In this document: positions 5,940 through 14,160 of the stretch, one piece after another
Position numbering within the stretch: position 1 is the stretch's first letter
Layout of the letters: each line of letters begins with the position of its first letter
NCBI GenBank assembly: GCA_045606685.1
Contig: JAZUSJ010000055.1
Span: 1-15,735 of the forward strand
Length of the DNA stretch: 15,735 nucleotides
DNA from: SVQP01 sp045606685
GTDB taxonomy: Bacteria; Bacillota; Clostridia; Oscillospirales; CAG-272
Reading direction: 5' to 3'
Notes under the pieces: model-generated
The model's input: only the letters and a program-made list of their open reading frames with translations
What the model was told of the DNA's origin: nothing
The model's database searches: none
Made by a program: the position numbers and the translations under genes

Positions 5940-7334
5940 TCAATACTCTGCGTTGCCCACCGTTCTGGGATAAGGAATGACGTCACGGATGTTGGAAACA
6001 CCGGTCAAGTACATGATGATACGCTCAAAGCCAAGGCCGTAGCCTGCGTGCTTTGTGCCACCGTACTTACGCAGGTTGACGTACCACCAGTAATCCTCGG
6101 GATCCAGGTTGCACTCTGCCATTCTTTCAAGCAGCACGTCCAGGCGTTCCTCTCTCTGGCTACCGCCAATGATCTCACCGACACCGGGAACCAGCAGGTC
6201 CATCGCTGCTACGGTCTTACCGTCATCGTTCAGACGCATATAGAAGGATTTGATCTCCTTGGGATAGTCGGTCACGAATACGGGACAGCCGTAAACCTGC
6301 TCAGTCAGGTATCTTTCATGCTCGGTCTGCAAATCGCAGCCCCATGCAACGGGATACTTGAAGTCAGCACCCGACTTGGACAGCAGCTCAACAGCCTCTG
6401 TGTAGGTCACTCTCTTATATTCACTCTGTGCCAGGGTGTTGAGTCTTTCCAAAAGCCCCTTATCAACAAAGCTGTTGAAGAAGGTCAGCTCTCTCTGGCA
6501 ATTCTTCAGCACGTGCTTGATGATATACTGGATCATATCCCAAGCCAGCTGCATATCGTCGTTCAGATCCGCAAAAGCGATCTCGGGCTCGATCATCCAG
6601 AACTCAGCCGCATGACGTGCGGTGTTGGAATTCTCTGCACGGAAGGTAGGGCCGAAGGTATAAATGTTACCGTATGCCATGGCATAGGTTTCACCCTCCA
6701 GCTGGCCGGAAACAGTCAGGTTGGTAGACTTGCCGAAGAAATCCTGCGACCAGTCGATCTTACCGTCCTCAGTCATGGGCGGGTTGGTCAGATCCATGGT
6801 GGTTACGCGGAACATCTCGCCTGCACCCTCACAGTCAGAGCCTGTGATCAGAGGGGTATGCACGTAAACAAAGCCACGCTCGTGGAAGAAGGTGTGGATC
6901 GCATAAGCAACCTCGCTGCGCACGCGGAAAACAGCCGAGAAAAGGTTGGTTCTGGGACGCAGATACGCCTGCTCGCGCAGATACTCCACGGTATGACGCT
7001 TCTTTTGCAGCGGATAATCGGGCGTGGAAGTTCCCTCTACCTCAACGCTGATCGCCTTGATCTCAAAGGGCTGCTTCATCTCGGGAGTCAGCTCCACAAT
7101 ACCGGTTACAACCAGCGCAGCTCCCACGTTCTGCTTTGCGATCTCGGTATAATTGTCAATCTTTTCGCGCTCAAAAACGATCTGTGCGCCTGTAAAACAA
7201 GAGCCGTCGTTCAGATCAATAAAGCCGAACGCCTTGCTGTCACGAATGCTTCTTGCCCAACCGCCAAGCACAACCTGCTTGCCGGAATAAGCCTGCATAT
7301 CTTCATAAATGCTTCTGATAAGATCACGTTTCAT
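5940..7334 (-). CDS. asnS: Asparagine--tRNA ligase
   Basis: This 464-residue class IIb aminoacyl-tRNA synthetase charges tRNA-Asn with asparagine using ATP in the cytoplasm. The N-terminal OB-fold anticodon-binding domain spans about 15-103 (VVLGGWARSIRDSKAFGFIDL). The catalytic domain shows motif 1 around GFVYVHTPLIT (154-164), motif 2 FRAENSNTARHAAEF (231-245), where the NTARH/EFWMIEPE pattern is typical of AsnRS and not AspRS, and motif 3 GLGFER (433-438). Length is normal and nothing is missing. The start has AAGGAG shortly upstream. It lies 21 nt downstream of an acidic lipoprotein gene with no terminator between, so both are probably read from the sigma-A promoter at 8259-8287. The strong hairpin at 5891-5919 ends the transcript. 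Confidence 0.97.
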   Translation of the reverse strand: MKRDLIRSIYEDMQAYSGKQVVLGGWARSIRDSKAFGFIDLNDGSCFTGAQIVFEREKIDNYTEIAKQNVGAALVVTGIVELTPEMKQPFEIKAISVEVEGTSTPDYPLQKKRHTVEYLREQAYLRPRTNLFSAVFRVRSEVAYAIHTFFHERGFVYVHTPLITGSDCEGAGEMFRVTTMDLTNPPMTEDGKIDWSQDFFGKSTNLTVSGQLEGETYAMAYGNIYTFGPTFRAENSNTARHAAEFWMIEPEIAFADLNDDMQLAWDMIQYIIKHVLKNCQRELTFFNSFVDKGLLERLNTLAQSEYKRVTYTEAVELLSKSGADFKYPVAWGCDLQTEHERYLTEQVYGCPVFVTDYPKEIKSFYMRLNDDGKTVAAMDLLVPGVGEIIGGSQREERLDVLLERMAECNLDPEDYWWYVNLRKYGGTKHAGYGLGFERIIMYLTGVSNIRDVIPYPRTVGNAEY

Positions 7335-7355
7335 GTTTATGCTCCTTGATTGTTT

Positions 7356-8213
7356 TTACTGTGTAAGTCCGCCGAAAAGACCATCAAAAATGTCTTCCGG
7401 ATCACGTTCTGCGGTTTCAAGCGGATTGTTTTTGGAAATACCGCTCATAATTTCATCCCACATACTCTCCCACTCATCTTTTGTATCTCCATTCAGATCG
7501 CCAAGCCCGGGAAAGGATTCGTTCAACGCGCCGTCCATGTAATTATCATCCTTCATCATGGCATCATAGATGGAATCGTAAATGGTGTCTTGTATGTCGT
7601 CAATGTTGAAGTCGTTGTCGTTATTATCGCGGATCTGCCCCATGATGGCATCTGTAATTGCGTTTGCTGTCTGGTCGGCTATAAAGTCACGAAGAGAATC
7701 AGGTCCGGGTATGCTCTCCTCCTGATCTGCAGTCTTGTCCTGTGTGTCCTTGCCCGGAAACCAGGAAGAGCCGCCGCTCTGATTTTCAAACCATTTGCTT
7801 ATCAGCTGGAGAATAAAATCGGAGGTATTGTCGCTGCCTAAGTACTGATCGAGAATATCACCGATGATCTGTGAATAATCCGACCCCGAGCCGCCAAGTC
7901 CGCCAAGCGCACCAAGCAGGCCCTCCATGATGTCGCCATTACCGCCCAGGAGACCATTTTCCGTTTCTTGTTCCGTCGTAACCTGCTCCATTCTGTCAAG
8001 AGCTTCAAGAATAGATGCCGACATATCGGCCTTTAACTGATCTATTTCCTCTTTTGTCAGCTGTTGCTCAGTTTCCTGCTCGCGCTCCGTTTCCTTTTCG
8101 TTGTCCTTGTTGTCATTCTCTATATCCTTGTCCTTATCACCGCAGGCGACAAAAACGGACACGGTCATCAGCAATACAAGCAGCATGGCAACGATTCTTA
8201 AGAATTGTTTCAT
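7356..8213 (-). CDS. Acidic low-complexity lipoprotein of unknown function
   Basis: 285 residues. I do not recognise a family. The N-terminus is a lipoprotein signal peptide: K2, R6, a hydrophobic core (IVAMLLVLLMTVSVFVA) and Cys24 as the expected lipidation site, followed by a GDKDKD release sequence. Residues 25-55 are rich in Asp, Glu, Asn and Lys. A predicted helix (about 53-80) precedes a Gly/Leu-rich stretch (about 88-112, GLLGGNG and GALGGLGG). The remainder is acidic, with several short amphipathic segments (DFIADQTANAITDAI, DIQDTIYDSIYDAM). It is probably anchored on the outer face of the membrane. The start has GAAAGGAA upstream. It has a consensus sigma-A promoter and is followed after 21 nt by asnS. 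The link to a housekeeping synthetase gives no hint of function. Confidence 0.8.
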   Translation of the reverse strand: MKQFLRIVAMLLVLLMTVSVFVACGDKDKDIENDNKDNEKETEREQETEQQLTKEEIDQLKADMSASILEALDRMEQVTTEQETENGLLGGNGDIMEGLLGALGGLGGSGSDYSQIIGDILDQYLGSDNTSDFILQLISKWFENQSGGSSWFPGKDTQDKTADQEESIPGPDSLRDFIADQTANAITDAIMGQIRDNNDNDFNIDDIQDTIYDSIYDAMMKDDNYMDGALNESFPGLGDLNGDTKDEWESMWDEIMSGISKNNPLETAERDPEDIFDGLFGGLTQ

Positions 8214-8258
8214 ACTTATGCTGTTCCTTTCAATAGTATCGCATTATAATCTCATAAC

Positions 8259-8287
8259 ATTATAGCACTAAATATCTTCCGTGTCAA
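8259..8287 (-). promoter_or_regulatory. Consensus sigma-A promoter for the lipoprotein-asnS unit
   Basis: On the minus strand TTGACA (8287-8282), a 17-nt spacer and TATAAT (8264-8259) form a perfect -35/-10 pair about 45 nt before the lipoprotein start at 8213. It is the best promoter visible in the window and predicts strong constitutive expression. Confidence 0.9.
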
Positions 8288-8338
8288 CCTTTTTGTGAAA
8301 ACATCATAAAAATACCCGTGAATACCAAACAACAATCA

Positions 8339-8373
8339 CAAAAGCCACACCCGATTCTCGCATGTGGCTTTTG
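8339..8373 (-). terminator. Hairpin terminator after the GH42-like lipoprotein gene
   Basis: An 11-bp stem CAAAAGCCACA / TGTGGCTTTTG with a 13-base loop starts 2 nt after the stop codon. The minus-strand 3' side ends GGCTTTTG followed by TGATTG, so the U-tract lies inside the stem foot. It closes the six-gene operon that enters from the right. Confidence 0.75.
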
Positions 8374-8375
8374 AT

Positions 8376-10331
8376 TTATTCTACGTATTCAATTTCTATT
8401 GCCAAAGCGGTGCTGTCATGAGAGCTGTTTCCGCCTATGTTAACGGCAATATAGATCATGTCACCCGCATGCACCTGCATGTCAATCGTGTCCTCTCCGA
8501 GCTGTCCGTATGCAAGATCAACGTACCCGTATCTATCTCCCTTTGTTAGTACCTCTTCTCCCAGCAGCACACGGTATCTGATACCGTCACTGTTTTCGGA
8601 ATTGACACTCAGGCTGTAAGTATAACGGATACTTCCGTCGCGCGGAGCTTTGAACGCAAGAACCGCGTCGTATGCATCAGGATGCACAGCTCCCTGCATG
8701 ATCAGGGAGAACGGCGCCTCTCCCTGCCATCGACCGTTTTCCGCGTCATACTTCATCTCAATGAATTTTGTTCGTTGAGGTCTTGTGCACAAATAATACC
8801 AGCCACCCTTTCCCTGCTCGGCGGAAAATGCACCGGGGAATGCGTAAATACTCTGCGGCTTGTCTACAGGTGTGCTTGACAGATCGTCCACGATTTTTAC
8901 GTAAACGTATTCCTGTGCCGGGGCCAGCGCATGATACTGTGTCATAAACGTTCCGGGGTTGCCCTTGCGCAGCATCTGCGAAAGCTTGACCTCCATGGTA
9001 CGCGCCGTATCGGTCGTATCGATCACGGCAGGCGGATTTTCGCCAAGCCAGGTATCGGAAATCTCTTTCCATACCCATTTGTACGTATCGTAGTTTTGAT
9101 CCAAGGACCAGTTGGCAATGCTGACGTAGGTACAGCCGCGCATAAAGCAGTCGTTGCCCTGCTCAAGGTATTTCTCGGGCGTTGCACCGTGCTGAAGCGG
9201 GCCGTCTATTTCCTGCGCAAGCTGCACGTGGGATGGGAACATACCGTCCGCATAATCCATGGAAAATTCGTGATCACTCAATGGGCCGTCATCGATCCAT
9301 ACGACGTCGGCGTTCTCTGCAAGATCTCCTGCAGCGTACGTGCAGCGCAGCACGGATGCTGCATCAAAAATGCTGCCGAATTGCAAAGCAAACTTGCTGT
9401 CGGGGCTTACCGCCTTCTGCGCCGATGCCAAAGCATCAATGAACATCTTGAGTTTTTGGTGACGGAACTGATACCAGAGCTGTCCCAGATTATCAGATGC
9501 TGTCGTTGAGGGCAGCTCTATCTGACCAAACGCAGTATACTCGGTACCCAAAACGGCATTCAAGGCATTGATATCCTTGTATTTATCTATCAAAAAGTCA
9601 TAAAAACGCGCCCTTGCAAGATCAGAGTAGTCATATTCCCCCGCAGGCCAATATTCACTCTCAGCATATTGTGTAAAGGCAGGCAGGTAGAAAAGCACAT
9701 TGTCTCCGTACAGCGCGTCGTATCTCTTGACAGCATCCGCGTAAAACGCTACAGCTGCCCCCACCGCGCTCTCTGAGCAAAAGGAAATGACCGTGCGCAT
9801 CCCGTCTATTGATCCACCCTGACAAAGATTGCCCTGAGGATCTCTTTGCATCTGATCAAGGCTGATCACGCGATCATCCGCACGACGCGTCAGGTCCAGC
9901 GAAATGGCGACCTTGAGTCCCTTTTGCTTGACCACGTAGTCGATCATGGGATCAAACGGAGCGTAGTCATACTGTCCCGCAACGCTTTCCACACGGCTCC
10001 ACGGAATATGCACCTTGATGGCATTAAAGCCGTCCGCAACGGCCGTGTCTACGGTTTTTTCAAACTGAGCCTGTGATTGCTCTGTGAAATTCCATATACG
10101 ATAGATAAAGTACCGCTCACCTATCTCTCTTGCGTGCTTCATATCGGTATCCTCCCCGGTTGTATCTTCCTCAGTCTTGTGCTCTTGGGTTCCCGGCTCG
10201 GCTGTCTGCTCTCGCTCATCCGTATCTGTGCCTTGCTCAGGCGTTTTCTGCACTTGTGTGCATGCAACCGCTCCGCATAGTACGGATAAAAGCAATATGA
10301 TACACATCAAGCGTTTCAAAAGCTTGGTCAT
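8376..10331 (-). CDS. GH42-like (clan GH-A) glycoside hydrolase lipoprotein
   Basis: 651 residues. A lipoprotein signal peptide (KLLKR, hydrophobic core, Cys24 in GAVAC) is followed by a Glu/Thr-rich tether (25-68), which suggests attachment to the outer face of the membrane. Residues about 74-430 look like a TIM barrel of the GH42/beta-galactosidase kind: KVHIPWSRVE early in the barrel, FYLPAFTQYAESEYW with E224 as candidate acid/base, and the typical YDFLIDKYKDINALNAVLGT stretch after it. E374 in LAQEIDGP is a candidate nucleophile. The C-terminal part (about 440-651) is beta-rich and may bind carbohydrate. The start has GGGAGG upstream. It is the last gene of the operon, 21 nt after the CobW-like gene. 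Substrate cannot be told; GH42 members act on beta-galactosides, but the similarity here is distant. Confidence 0.75.
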   Translation of the reverse strand: MTKLLKRLMCIILLLSVLCGAVACTQVQKTPEQGTDTDEREQTAEPGTQEHKTEEDTTGEDTDMKHAREIGERYFIYRIWNFTEQSQAQFEKTVDTAVADGFNAIKVHIPWSRVESVAGQYDYAPFDPMIDYVVKQKGLKVAISLDLTRRADDRVISLDQMQRDPQGNLCQGGSIDGMRTVISFCSESAVGAAVAFYADAVKRYDALYGDNVLFYLPAFTQYAESEYWPAGEYDYSDLARARFYDFLIDKYKDINALNAVLGTEYTAFGQIELPSTTASDNLGQLWYQFRHQKLKMFIDALASAQKAVSPDSKFALQFGSIFDAASVLRCTYAAGDLAENADVVWIDDGPLSDHEFSMDYADGMFPSHVQLAQEIDGPLQHGATPEKYLEQGNDCFMRGCTYVSIANWSLDQNYDTYKWVWKEISDTWLGENPPAVIDTTDTARTMEVKLSQMLRKGNPGTFMTQYHALAPAQEYVYVKIVDDLSSTPVDKPQSIYAFPGAFSAEQGKGGWYYLCTRPQRTKFIEMKYDAENGRWQGEAPFSLIMQGAVHPDAYDAVLAFKAPRDGSIRYTYSLSVNSENSDGIRYRVLLGEEVLTKGDRYGYVDLAYGQLGEDTIDMQVHAGDMIYIAVNIGGNSSHDSTALAIEIEYVE

Positions 10332-10352
10332 AAAAGCCTCCCTATCAATAGA

Positions 10353-11300
10353 TCAATAGAATGTAGCCACTTCCTGAATCGGTTTGGTTGCAAACTCGGT
10401 CTTTTCGGCATACAGGACAGGGCCCGGTCTGCCATACAGCTTATGCTTTTCCACCTTGATCTTTGCTGTCACAATGGTCCAATCCCTGGTTTTGAAATTG
10501 ATCGCTGACGGAAAATTACACACAAGGCCATTGTATTCAATATCGTCCGCGCAGCAGGTCATAACGTGACGGCCAATGATCAGCGAGGATTTGCCCAGCT
10601 TGGGATCTCTGGCAATAATGCCCTTAAAGCGCACGGTCTTGCCGTGATACTTGTCGGTTTCCTCGGCCAGATCGCGATACCAGATTGCATAGTCCTCATC
10701 CTTGATATCAATCACGGGAGCATCAATGTCAAATGGCAACGGATCCTCGATCTCGTCATATTCCACGTGTCCGTCGGGATAATCGTAGGTAATGGTTGCC
10801 CTGACGCTGACGCTGCGAACAACGCGATGGATCTCTTCCTTGTCGATCACCTCGGGGGTACGGTTGAGTACGATCATCTCGCATGCCTGCAGCTTATCTA
10901 CCATCAGCTGGCGCATGTTGGCGTTGTAATTCAAGAAAGTATTCGCATCTGCGAACATCATATTCTGGAAAATGAACCAATCTGCAGGCAACGCAGCATA
11001 CAGACGCTCCAAAAGCCACATACCGTTATACTCAATGATCACGCGGTCGATCTTGTGCTTTTTATAAATCAGCGTAAGCATGTCGCGCGTCAGATCCTCG
11101 GGATCGTCGATCAGCTCAAAATAGCAGTTCTTGCCCCAAAAGCGGTCAAGCTCCAGCTCCTCAATGCCCTCTTCGCACATAATGATCAGTGTTTTCTCAC
11201 CCGAGTTGAAGCGTTGATCCTCCATGGATTCCTGAATAATGTGCGTCTTACCGCCCTCAAGGAAGCCTGTAAACAGATAAACAGGTATCTTTTGTGCCAT
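10353..11300 (-). CDS. Degenerate COG0523 (CobW-type) protein fused to a YcgQ/DUF1980-like domain
   Basis: 315 residues. The N-terminal part is a P-loop domain of the COG0523/CobW family: Walker A GFLEGGKT at 12-19 and IIEYNGMW at 88-95 where active members have a Glu-x-Ser-Gly motif. The metal-binding Cys-x-Cys-Cys motif of the family is missing, and the NKxD guanine motif is only LNRT (145-148). The C-terminal part (about 200-303) resembles the end of YcgQ (TIGR03943/DUF1980): WYRDLAEETDKYHGKTVRFKG, GRHVMTCCADD with Cys249-Cys250, and Cys261. Two in-frame starts exist; ATG at 11300 has GGAGG 7 nt upstream, whereas TTG at 11306 has almost no spacing, so I chose 11300. It begins 2 nt after the intact COG0523 gene. 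It may be a partner in metal (zinc?) delivery or regulation. That role is inference. Confidence 0.82.
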   Translation of the reverse strand: MAQKIPVYLFTGFLEGGKTHIIQESMEDQRFNSGEKTLIIMCEEGIEELELDRFWGKNCYFELIDDPEDLTRDMLTLIYKKHKIDRVIIEYNGMWLLERLYAALPADWFIFQNMMFADANTFLNYNANMRQLMVDKLQACEMIVLNRTPEVIDKEEIHRVVRSVSVRATITYDYPDGHVEYDEIEDPLPFDIDAPVIDIKDEDYAIWYRDLAEETDKYHGKTVRFKGIIARDPKLGKSSLIIGRHVMTCCADDIEYNGLVCNFPSAINFKTRDWTIVTAKIKVEKHKLYGRPGPVLYAEKTEFATKPIQEVATFY

Positions 11301-11302
11301 GA

Positions 11303-12442
11303 TCAATCCTCCGATTTTTTCAGAGAAACGCCCAGAAGTGCGCTGATCTCATCGATCTTGAGTCCCGAGCCGATCACGCACAGTCTGCCAATGATGCCTG
11401 CAGCACCGTTGCGGATATCCGGCTCACCGGGGACGTAATCAAAGTGGATCCAGTTGCCGTCGTCCCCTGCAACAATGCCCTTTGCGCGCAGTACGATGCC
11501 GTATTTCCCTTCATCGCAAAGCTCTTCAAGCTGCTGCGCGAGTACATCCTTGCTGAATTTTGCCGTTGTTTCTGCGCCTGCGCTGACAAACACCTCGTCT
11601 GCATGGTGATGGTGGTGATGTCCGCCGCAACCGCAGCTGCACGCCTCTCCATGTTCCTCGTGATCGTGATGGTGGTGATGCTTATGATCGTGGCATCCGC
11701 AATCACAATCCTCATCGTGACCGTGATGATGGTGATGCTCATGACCGTGACAGCCGCAATCACAGTCCTCGTCGTGATCGTGGTGATGGTGATGCTCATG
11801 CTCATGATGATGCGCATGTGCCAATCTTTCCAGCTCTGCTTCCAGCGTATCCTTGCGTTCCATTGCTTCAAGCAGCTGTGCAGCGCTCAATTCGTCCCAA
11901 TCGGTGGTCACGATGGTTGCGGTCGCGTTATGCTCACGCAGCATGGATACGCAATCTGCAATCTTTTTCTCGCTTGCCGTACCAGTATGGGACAGCACAA
12001 TGCAGCCTGCGTTTGCAACCTGATCGTTAAAGAATTCACCGAAATTCTTCATATACATCTTGCACTTTCCTGCGTCCACGACTGTGGTGAATGCGTTCAG
12101 CTCCGCGCCCTCGATCTCCAGATTCTGTACCGCTCTGATCACGTCGGAAAGCTTACCGACACCCGAGGGCTCGATCAGAATTCTATCGGGAGCGTACTGC
12201 TCCAGCACCTGTGTCAGAGCCTTGCCAAAGTCGCCCACCAGCGAGCAGCAAATGCAGCCCGAGTTCATTTCATTGATCTGAATGCCTGCCTCAGCCAAAA
12301 AACCGCCGTCAATGCCGATCTCGCCAAATTCGTTCTCTATCAGCACAAGCTTTTCGCCCGTATAAGCCTCCTCGATCATCTTTTTGATCAGCGTGGTCTT
12401 ACCTGCGCCCAAAAATCCGGAAAAAATATCAATCTTGGTCAT
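11303..12442 (-). CDS. COG0523 (CobW-type) GTPase with His/Cys-rich metal-binding insert
   Basis: 379 residues from ATG 12442. Motifs of a G3E-family metallochaperone GTPase are in order: Walker A GFLGAGKTT (9-17), ENEFGEIGID (36-45), the metal-binding GCICC (62-66) and IEPSGVG (90-96). The usual NKxD motif is replaced by LSHTG (150-154), so nucleotide specificity may be altered. Residues 209-280 are a His/Cys-rich insert with about 34 His and 9 Cys in three imperfect repeats (HEHHHHHDHDEDCDCGCHG and relatives), a probable Zn or Ni store or delivery site. The CobW C-terminal domain follows (about 295-379). An ATG at 12448 is also in frame, but AAGAAGG lies 7 nt before 12442 and only 1 nt before 12448. 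Family knowledge links such proteins to zinc allocation, cobalamin or nitrile hydratase metallation; the specific client is unknown. Confidence 0.93.
   Translation of the reverse strand: MTKIDIFSGFLGAGKTTLIKKMIEEAYTGEKLVLIENEFGEIGIDGGFLAEAGIQINEMNSGCICCSLVGDFGKALTQVLEQYAPDRILIEPSGVGKLSDVIRAVQNLEIEGAELNAFTTVVDAGKCKMYMKNFGEFFNDQVANAGCIVLSHTGTASEKKIADCVSMLREHNATATIVTTDWDELSAAQLLEAMERKDTLEAELERLAHAHHHEHEHHHHHDHDEDCDCGCHGHEHHHHHGHDEDCDCGCHDHKHHHHHDHEEHGEACSCGCGGHHHHHHADEVFVSAGAETTAKFSKDVLAQQLEELCDEGKYGIVLRAKGIVAGDDGNWIHFDYVPGEPDIRNGAAGIIGRLCVIGSGLKIDEISALLGVSLKKSED
11603..11818. repeat. Three His/Cys-rich coding repeats
   Basis: The DNA of the metal-binding insert carries three imperfect repeats, each made of a His run (GTGATGGTGATG-like on the plus strand) and a CDCGC-type Cys cluster, the third CSCGC. 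They are coding repeats, prone to in-frame length change. Confidence 0.85.
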
Positions 12443-12449
12443 GTTCATA

Positions 12450-12456
12450 CCTTCTT
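12450..12456 (-). promoter_or_regulatory. Ribosome binding site deciding the COG0523 start
   Basis: AAGAAGG on the minus strand overlaps the stop codon of the upstream gene. Its spacing is 7 nt to the ATG at 12442 and 1 nt to the ATG at 12448, so 12442 is favoured. Confidence 0.7.
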
Positions 12457-14143
12457 AATTCTTATTCTTAGTGCCTCTGTAAACATAATTGAGTCTGCCC
12501 AGAGGTGCGGCATCTCCCTTATCGTAAAAGTCTTCAATACTTGTCAGCTCCTCGGTGCTGTCCGCAACCTTGAACCAGATGGTAAAATCGTCGCGGTCAA
12601 GATCCAGCGCTGCGCGGGGTGCGATCAAAAGAAGCGTGTTTCCCTGTTGACGGTATACCACGTCACCGAAATCAGCCGCACGCAAGCCGTCAACGATAAT
12701 GGCCATGGTGCTCTTGTGATCACCGTCGGGCGTATTGTTCAGCACATACTTATAATCCTTGCCGCCATCTGTATTCAGATATACCTTCATCCACGTACCC
12801 GTGCCGTCGTAAGGCGTGATCGGCTTTTTGGTCACAATGCCGAAATACAGGAAATCGTCGTCATGGCTGACTGTCACGTCCACGATCGCGTTGCGCTGGG
12901 TATGGTTTTCATATACCGTCCCCGAGCCCTGCGCACTTCTTGCAAAGTCACCGTCCGAGAAGTTGTGATACTCTGCCCATACCTCTTCGGCTTCGTCCTG
13001 CTCGGTATCGTTGTAATAATCCACGGGAGTCAGCTCTGCAAAGGTATCGTATTCGTCCACACCCTTATATTTACGGACGTAATCGACAAGCTGCATGAAA
13101 TAGTTGTCAAAATAACCGCCGCGCATCATTTCTATATCACGGCTGTATTCATAGTTGGCGCAATCCACGAACATAATGGGACGCTCGGGAATGCCCTGCC
13201 ATCTGCCTGCGATCCATTCATTCCAGCCCGTAACAAGCACAATAGGCGGATCGGTTTCGATCGCGCGCTCAAACTGCTCGGCAAAGTTATAGCCGTGCAG
13301 ATACGCATTGGGATCGGGATCGTTGTGCATATCGTGGAAGCCGCGGCCGTTGTTATCGGTCTCACCATACATGACCGAGTCGCCAAAGCGAAGCTGCGGA
13401 TGCTGTGCAACAGAGACGTTGATGACCTCGTCCTCCCCCTTGAGATTGCCGAACACGCGCTGCGGACGGGTAAAGTCCATCCAAGGCCAGCCGCCCAGCT
13501 TATCGGGCTCGTTGGGCCACTGCGACATTTTGATATTGAAGAATTCTCTGCACTCGGGCGAGCATTCCTCCTCTACCGCAATGATGACGGGCTTGCCTTC
13601 GTAGCAGAACCAGGTATCGGGACAGTACTTGGCAGCATAGATCTTATCGTAGATCTCCTGCACCGTCTTTCCCGAATGGGTGTTGGTATAGAACATGACC
13701 TTGGGGATCTTCCATCCGTCCTTGGCATATTCGTCCAGCACGCGCATGACCAGCTTGACGTTATGCTCATAGATGCACGCATTGGTGGTATCAAAGAACA
13801 AAAAGTCGATATCTGCCTGGATCAGCAGCTTCATATGACGGCGCACAACCCACTCGTCATCCGAATAGTAGTAACCGTAGAAAGGCTCTCCCCAATGGTG
13901 ATACGTGCCGATGCCGCCCCAGTAATCTGCATCGGGATGCGCTCCTGCATCGGGATGCTCGGCCGTGATTTTGGATATATCGTAGGGCTTATGTCTGCCA
14001 TGCTCACCCAGCCACAAAAAATAGAACATACCAACAAGACGGTTTTGTCTGCGGGCCGGAGCATTTTCGCGGTCAGCTGTCTTTCTGCCGAGCGCGTCAG
14101 TTGCCATCAAAGGGCCGTTTGCATGATTTTTATACTGTTCCAT
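12455..14143 (-). CDS. GH99/GH71-like TIM-barrel protein with C-terminal CBM9/DOMON-like domain
   Basis: 562 residues from ATG 14143. The central part (about 35-360) resembles the GH99/GH71/WbsX-like barrels: GMFYFLWLGEHGR at 38-50, DFLFFDTTNA near 113-122, KVMFYTNTHSGKT (148-160), KPVIIA (184-189) and the hallmark VTGWNEWIAGRW at 304-315. A beta-rich C-terminal domain (about 385-555, with DDDFLYFGIVTKKP and WMKVYLNTDGG) looks like a CBM9/DOMON-type carbohydrate-binding module. There is no signal peptide or membrane segment, so it should be cytoplasmic, which is odd for a polysaccharide enzyme and suggests action on imported oligosaccharides. ATG 14158 and 14155 are in frame upstream but lack a ribosome binding site, while GGAG lies 6 nt before 14143. 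The family call is by motif only; substrate is unknown. Confidence 0.78.
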   Translation of the reverse strand: MEQYKNHANGPLMATDALGRKTADRENAPARRQNRLVGMFYFLWLGEHGRHKPYDISKITAEHPDAGAHPDADYWGGIGTYHHWGEPFYGYYYSDDEWVVRRHMKLLIQADIDFLFFDTTNACIYEHNVKLVMRVLDEYAKDGWKIPKVMFYTNTHSGKTVQEIYDKIYAAKYCPDTWFCYEGKPVIIAVEEECSPECREFFNIKMSQWPNEPDKLGGWPWMDFTRPQRVFGNLKGEDEVINVSVAQHPQLRFGDSVMYGETDNNGRGFHDMHNDPDPNAYLHGYNFAEQFERAIETDPPIVLVTGWNEWIAGRWQGIPERPIMFVDCANYEYSRDIEMMRGGYFDNYFMQLVDYVRKYKGVDEYDTFAELTPVDYYNDTEQDEAEEVWAEYHNFSDGDFARSAQGSGTVYENHTQRNAIVDVTVSHDDDFLYFGIVTKKPITPYDGTGTWMKVYLNTDGGKDYKYVLNNTPDGDHKSTMAIIVDGLRAADFGDVVYRQQGNTLLLIAPRAALDLDRDDFTIWFKVADSTEELTSIEDFYDKGDAAPLGRLNYVYRGTKNKN

Positions 14144-14149
14144 AAGACT

Positions 14150-14153
14150 CTCC
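14150..14153 (-). promoter_or_regulatory. Ribosome binding site deciding the GH99-like gene start
   Basis: GGAG on the minus strand, 6 nt before the ATG at 14143. No comparable site precedes the two in-frame ATGs at 14158 and 14155. Confidence 0.55.
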
Positions 14154-14160
14154 ATCATAT

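Noticed and set aside
11301..11306. TTG start at 11306 for the degenerate COG0523 gene.
   Set aside because: The GGAGG would be only 1 nt from it; ATG 11300 has 7-nt spacing.
11603..11818. Regularly spaced repeats that might resemble a CRISPR or minisatellite array.
   Set aside because: They are in frame, imperfect and encode the His/Cys metal-binding insert of a clear COG0523 protein.
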